Shown: positions 58,603-64,000 of the stretch, piece after piece
Layout: each line of letters starts with the position of its first letter
How positions within the stretch are numbered: the first letter of the stretch is position 1
DNA from: Patiria miniata
Taxonomy: Eukaryota; Echinodermata; Asteroidea; Valvatida; Asterinidae
Direction of reading: 5' to 3'
NCBI RefSeq assembly: GCF_015706575.1
Contig: NW_024037051.1
Location: 2,170,001-2,234,000 of the forward strand
Length of the DNA stretch: 64,000 nucleotides
Notes under the pieces: generated by a model
What the model was told of the DNA's origin: nothing
The model's database searches: none
What the model saw: the letters and a program-made list of their open reading frames with translations, nothing else
Made by a program: the position numbers and the translations under genes

Positions 58603-58845
58603 GAGCTGTTCCCAATTGAAATTGGGAACAGCTAAAAAAAAAAAAAAAAAATGAGAACAAAAAGAAAGGCTTTTCCGCATTTTGCGGAAAAGCCAAAAAT
58701 CAGTACAAAAAGAAAGGCTTTTCCGCAACAATGCGGAAAAGCCAATTAATCGGAACAATTCTAGACAGTGGTCGGGTTGTGCCCGACCACTCAAAGAAGA
58801 TTAAGCGCAACAACTCCAATCAGTGGTCGGGTTGTGCTCGACCAC
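58603..58845. repeat. Cluster of five hairpins with three stem families
   Basis: Perfect stems at 58603-58632 (AGCTGTTCCCAATT, loop GA), 58668-58694 and 58716-58743 (GGCTTTTCCGCA/TGCGGAAAAGCC) and 58768-58790 (GTGGTCGGG/CCCGACCAC); 58823-58845 has one mismatch. A-rich spacers separate them. These are the subterminal sequences of the three larger element types nearby, each joined to its own complement. Confidence 0.8.
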
Positions 58846-59328
58846 TCAATTAGAAATATGCAGCACTTATTATCAAAACAAGTACAAATGAGATATATTG
58901 TAGGCTGGTATTTTGGACATATTTGGTGAAAGTGTCATGTATATCCATTGTACCATTTTGAAGAAAAGCGCTTGTTTGAAATGCAATCACATCAGTACGC
59001 GATTTCAATAAATTTGTTGAACCATGGGACCGTGGTCAGAGTGTTTTTTTTTTTTTTTTTTTATTAACGAGTGTTCTTTGCTAGCGCTTTTCTTGTCCAG
59101 GCCCTATGATATCTGGCGTTTTACTGTTTGCTGGCTGCAGTATATAATAATGACAGATAGGGTCGGCAATGTAAAAAAAAGAAAGTTCTATTTTTGAGTA
59201 GCCATACGTGCCAATATATATATTTCCTTTACTGAGCAAACAATAATGTTCAAAGTCCAACTTGAGATATTTGTTGACAGAACGTATTCCGCGGCTTTTA
59301 CCCTCACCGAATCCCCCTCCCCCAAGTA

Positions 59329-60295
59329 CACACAAAGAAATTGCTGTGTCACTTGACTCACTTTTGGACGATTTTAGTGAGTCATAGTAAATTTGACTCG
59401 TATTTAACACCATATGCATCGCATCAGACTCACTGAAATTTACGTAGCGAGTCAAAAGGGCATTGACTCACTTAAAATGTTTATTGTTGACTCACTTGTC
59501 CCTTGAAAATGAGTCTGGTTTGACATATGACTCAGTACCAAGCTGGCACCGAGTCATCCCCGAGCCCGTGCGGGCAAGCACAGGAAACCCGTTGTTTGCA
59601 TTAATCCGCCATTGTTTTTGTCGCGTAGTAGTGGGAGCCAGAGCTCTTTCTTTTTCTTTCTGTTTTAAGGTAATTTCATGTTCAAAACGCTGCTATCGTG
59701 TTGTTAATAACTGAATGCAATCTACCCGATTCACGGTAGTTTTTTTAATTCCTTGTTATCAAGCACTGTTTGCTGTGTGTAGCCAAGCCTAAATTACGAA
59801 AGTGGCTTTGCCGTCGTACGCCTAGATTTAACGTTAGTACTAGGCCTACATTGTGTTAGGCCTAGTGCTAGGCGCAGTGAGCAAAGGCATTTTGTGATCA
59901 ACAAGGTATATATGCCCTCTAAGTCTTTTTTTTACTTGTGTTATCGATGCTCTTGTGCGTAAACTGTCTTCGAATTTGATGGTTTATGCACATCGCAGTG
60001 TTTCAGCACAGGACTCAGCTAAACTAAACCATTCAAGTCACATGACTCACATGTATCCCATTCTGAGTCATTGGACTCGTTTATCACATGGCAGTGTGTC
60101 ACTACACGGACAAAATGGTGACTCATTTAAATGCCACAAAATGAGTCAAAAGACACAAAATATTATTCCAGCCCGAGTAACTTGACTCATTTCATGTGAG
60201 TCAAATGACTCACTTAAGTCCAAAAGTGTCTCACTACACGGACAAAATCATGACTCACCTAAATGAGTCTTGTGACTCAGCATTTATTTTCTGTG
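59329..60295. mobile_element. TA-flanked insertion rich in TGACTCA/TGAGTCA
   Basis: Copy A reads straight through CCCCCAAGTAGATCC (TA at 16598-16599); here 967 bases sit between two TA dinucleotides. The ends are imperfect inverted repeats (CACACAAAGAAAT..TGCTG and the complement of CAGCATTTATTTTCTGTG). TGACTCA, TGAGTCA or one-base variants recur about 25 times on both strands. No transposase frame. Confidence 0.7.
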
Positions 60296-60884
60296 TAGAT
60301 CCTTATCCCGTTATTCGACACCGACTTCTGCAACTGCATCTTAATAAGAGAGTATAACAAAGACACATGAAATCAAATTAGATGGCAGCATTGAAAAAGA
60401 TCATTGAAAATTGGAAGGCTTCCCTGGTTAAGTGAGCAATGGGTACGTTCAAGTAGATTCCTGGTTAATACAGGAGGTGTTAAGAGGCGAGACTTTGAAA
60501 TGAACATGCATGGGCTTCCAACTGTGTCAACAGTTGTGCATTTCTACTATACTGTAATTTATTTTGCATTGGAAATGAGCGGATATAAAGTATAAATTAA
60601 GATTTGTTTGGAAAAGAAAATGATTAAAATTGATTCATTTCCTCTGAATACGACTAACTGCGAGTGATATCGTCAGTGCTCACTGACTGGTCGGTCCGAT
60701 CCCTCTCAAAGGAGGGATCATTCCCGTGAACCCTTTGGTCACTGCACCAGAGAACGAGGAGGGTCCGCTTTCCCTCATGTCTGAACACAGACACTTATTT
60801 TAGTGTCTTTTTCTTTTAATTCTGATCAGCAAAATGGACTTTTCCAAGCCTTAGAGCCTTTGCTATAATCTGACTTAAAGGGAA

Positions 60885-61420
60885 GATACAACATTGGCAA
60901 ACATCAAAAAACAAAATGACCAAATTATCACGAAATACCTTACTGAATTGTTAGAGATCGACAGTCTAAAGCATCCTGTAAAATCATGGCTCCTGGTGTG
61001 CTGACATTTTCAAGAAAAACTGTATTTTTCCAAGGCTGGTCGGCCGACCAGCGTTGGAAAAACTGGCTTTTTCAAAAACTGCTCCTATTTTTTCATATTT
61101 AGTTATGCCGCGTTTTCTTTGCAGTAGATTACACACCTGTGAAGGGGTACAAACCTGCTAGGCTAGAGTGATTCTTTGACCTTACAATTCCCCAAAGTCT
61201 TTACGTTTCTCCGTTTCATCTTAAGTGGGTCGGGGAACCAGACTACAAGAAAATGATTGGTTTTCTTGGTTTTTCCAGCATAAACAAGCCCAAAACGTGA
61301 AACAAGTCAGATTAACAGTATTTGCTATAACATACTAATCCTCCAAATCCATTTATTTCTGAAAATTGCAGCAAAAGCATATGTTGTACATTTCCTTTAA
61401 CAAGGGGGGATCTATGCTAG
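60885..61420 (-). repeat. Dispersed repeat, about 0.5 kb, most complete copy
   Basis: Reverse complement of 895-1410 along most of its length and of 21818-22175 in part. In copy A (17265-17510) the inner 400 bases are missing, with CTGGTCGG kept on both sides of the gap. Confidence 0.65.
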
Positions 61421-62108
61421 TCATTTTTTTCATGCAACAAAGGTTAATTATGGTTTTATCAATTTCTTGGTTTATTCATGTTTTTAACTGACGATGATCG
61501 CAGAAAAAAATTGAGTCCTCCCAATCAACAAATCATAAGGACAATAGTAGCAAGTAGCAAAGATATGTCGAGATTATAATTGTAATAATATTAACAACAT
61601 ATCTACTACTCTGCATATTGATTGCGACATTTCGTTGTTTAATGGCACTTATTTAATAATCAGTTGTATATTTACACATTTTAATGCTTCATTTTTGCGT
61701 GTAATTTTTTCGATCATACTTTTATCTAATCTCCCTTGTTTTTGTTGGGCAGTGAGTTTTATCGTGTTAATTTTACAATTTTATTTTTATTTCATTTCGT
61801 TTTATTTCTTTAGTTAAATATTTTTACACTCGTATATTAGGCTTTTCAGTTCCTTATTGTACTCCTACTTCAGTTTATTTTCGAATTTCAAAATTGTTTA
61901 AATGTTTAATTTTTCTTTTAAATTTTACATTTTAAATAGTGTTCTTTCTCATTTACAGTTTAATATAGTTATTTTAAGCTTTTCTATCAGGGAAGTGGTT
62001 CCAGATAGACTGTACAGTCTTTTTCACAACCCCTGACCTATTTAGAAATATGTTATAGGATTCTAATTGCATCGCGTGCGATATCAACGTACATGTACAC
62101 TGTGTACG

Positions 62109-62493
62109 CAGTGGCGTCGCCAGGGGGGGGGGGGGGGGGGGGCAGGGGGGCACGTGCCCCCCCTGGAAAACCTAGTGCCCCCGAGTGCCCCGCCATCAAA
62201 TGCTGGTGCCCCCCCCCTATCCTCTGCAAAATTCTGCGCGTTGTTAAAATCATTACCTCAAAAATAGCAATTTCTGGAGATATCTTTAGATCGAATTTAG
62301 CATCAAATGTGGCACCATTTTGCATCTAGCCCATCCTCCGTATGCGAAAATTTTCCAAAGGGGAGGGGGGCACCCCCTCCCCTTAGACCCCTCCCCCAGG
62401 ACGGCGATCCGTATCCACCTAAGTGCCCCCCCCCCATCAAATGCTGGTGCCCCCCTGTTCCCCCCCAGACTGAAAAGTCTGGTGACGCCACTG
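62109..62493. mobile_element. hAT-type MITE with 8-bp target duplication
   Basis: Terminal inverted repeats CAGTGGCGTCGCCAG and CTGGTGACGCCACTG enclose 385 bases with long G and C tracts. TGTGTACG is present on both sides (62101-62108 and 62494-62501) and once only at the empty site in copy A (CACTGTGTACGTACG near 18160). An 8-base duplication and CAG..CTG ends fit hAT elements. Non-coding. Confidence 0.88.
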
Positions 62494-64000
62494 TGTGTAC
62501 GTACGTATGCCAACGGAGCTTTACGAGATTTGTGCAAATATAAATACGACCATGCACAGAGCATAGGTAATTTTAAGTTCAAATTAAATATAGTCTCACT
62601 GAAAATTTTAATCAGTAACAATTAGCATATACATCCTGCTGACCAATGAGGGAGTTGGTGATGTCTGACTGGCAGCGGGCAGGGGCCAATCACAAACTGG
62701 GGCCGAGTTTTTTCGTCACTGCTCCGGAAATCGATGGTGAGTTTTTAAAGCAGGAACGGCCTCTATATTCTCACAACGACCAAAGCTCATCTTCAACTTC
62801 AGACGACAAACGGAGAAAACTGTCAAGAAGAGCAAGATTAAAAAGTGAGTTTTTTTGCGGTACGTTTAAACACTACGAATCACATCTGAAACCTTTTAAA
62901 GGCCTGCGATTTGCTTAGCGCCAACAATACTGTTTAAAGCAGAAAATTGCTTGTTATAATTATCGGTGGTTTTAGGATTCTGGTCACGGCCAGATATTTT
63001 TCTCAAGTAAACATTATCTTTGGGAGCGTTTTGCGAATTGCAGACGCTTCAGGGTTTTAAAAATCCTGAAAATGGTTGTCTAGGAGACACGATTGCAACC
63101 AGCCAAACCTTATTACACTCTACTTCGTATACGTTTTGCGTTTCCAAAGGCCAAACTGTAGTTCTAACCTTACAAATATTGAACATAAAAACAACACAAT
63201 CGGTCTTTCACGGCAGTGTGTTTAAAGGTAATCTACAACATTTGCAAACAATACTTAACAAAACTACCAAATTATTTTGAAACACCTAATTTGACTGTAA
63301 GTAAATAATAGTCTCAAGCATTGCAGGTGCACAGTACGCGCGCATCATGTGCCAACAATGTATTGTGCAGTAATTTGGTGATCGGACAATGGTCGGGATT
63401 TATCTTCTTTCTTCCTTTCTTTTTTCCCCCGGACAATAATTTTCCGCGGGTTTGCTTCTGACCGGTATTACTTGAAAATTTGAACCAACATCAACCCTGA
63501 GCCACAGGTTTGTGTATTATTCTGACGTCATGATGACGTCATTTAGTGAAAAAGCGACACATTTTCTTCCGCTTATAACTCGAGAACAAAATGATCAATC
63601 ATCTTCGTACCATGCAGTCTGATAGAGCATACCTTGATGATTTGTTTTGGTCGTGTACTGGAATCGCTTGATCTTTCTTTCTGGGGGTAGCTACCGGAAG
63701 ATCAAAGGTAGGTGAACTCAAAATGCAAACAGAATCCTTAAAATAAAAAAGAAGTCCTTTCAATTGTTAACGCGATGACGATAAAACTTGGTATTTAAAA
63801 TTGATTTATTCAGCCGATGATTAAAACCTATCACAGGAATTTTGCTGATTTGAAAATGTATGAATTTAAACCCTGGTCCATTTTGAATTATACGTTTACA
63901 AGGAAACAGGCTAGAGTAACGTTCCCACTTTGTGTAGTGTTGCAGGCTGGACATTGCCTCGAGCAATGTATTCTTATTTCCAGCCGCAAAGCAATTTGAC

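Larger units (their letters stand above)
58745..64000 (+). repeat. Long duplicated block 3, copy B
   Basis: Counterpart of 16041-19680, continuing past the window edge. It contains three insertions or retained segments absent from copy A. Apart from these, no gene is seen. Confidence 0.8.

Noticed and set aside
58400..58794. Phe-rich minus-strand frames at 58400-58794
   Set aside because: They translate A-rich spacers and hairpins on the opposite strand; low complexity.
58603..58845. Bacterial-type terminators or a CRISPR-like array
   Set aside because: Hairpins with A-rich spacers look superficially similar, but the context is an animal genome, spacers are not unique inserts of constant length, and the stems match transposon ends.

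Overview
This window looks like nuclear DNA of an invertebrate animal. It has intron-containing genes with GT/AG splice sites, AT-rich introns, many degraded transposons and a satellite array. The scattered TAGGCCTA-type words, a GH3-domain gene and DIRS/Ngaro-like and L2-like retroelements are compatible with a marine deuterostome such as an echinoderm or hemichordate. That placement is inference, not proof.

Layout. 1-7248: the last eight coding exons of a plus-strand xanthine dehydrogenase gene (XDH), whose 5' part lies outside the window. 8341-10084: a 5'-truncated L2/CR1-type non-LTR retrotransposon with a frameshift. 10182-19680: repeats that I read as non-autonomous Helitron-like elements, with 3' stem-loops followed by CTAG and pyrimidine-rich 5' ends starting TC, plus a long unclassified block. 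19681-23237: SINE and other repeat fragments. 23238-27533: a complete seven-exon GH3-domain gene (GHDC-like, 635 aa). 29950-33949: its tandem duplicate, with the same seven exons but two single-base deletions in exon 2. About 35600-36210: a relic of a third copy of the 5' flank. 34248-34736: a near-perfect 489-bp palindrome. 37285-47337: a satellite of about 166-bp units, split by a 5.6-kb tyrosine-recombinase retrotransposon (40481-46090) with gag, RT-RNase H, recombinase and SGNH-hydrolase frames. 47345-64000: a second, rearranged and expanded version of the 11.6-19.7 kb repeat block. It holds head-to-tail Helitron-like units (49.5-58.6 kb), a cluster of perfect hairpins, and three insertion differences relative to the first copy.

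Only XDH (purine oxidation) and the GHDC pair (GH3 acyl-adenylate-fold proteins) look like host genes, and nothing in the sequence links their functions. The rest is mobile or repeated DNA. The most unusual part is the tandem Helitron-like system: at least nine 3' ends share one architecture but use different stem sequences, there are units of about 60 bp made of little more than the ends, and the 8-base palindrome TGACGTCA occurs dozens of times in their bodies.
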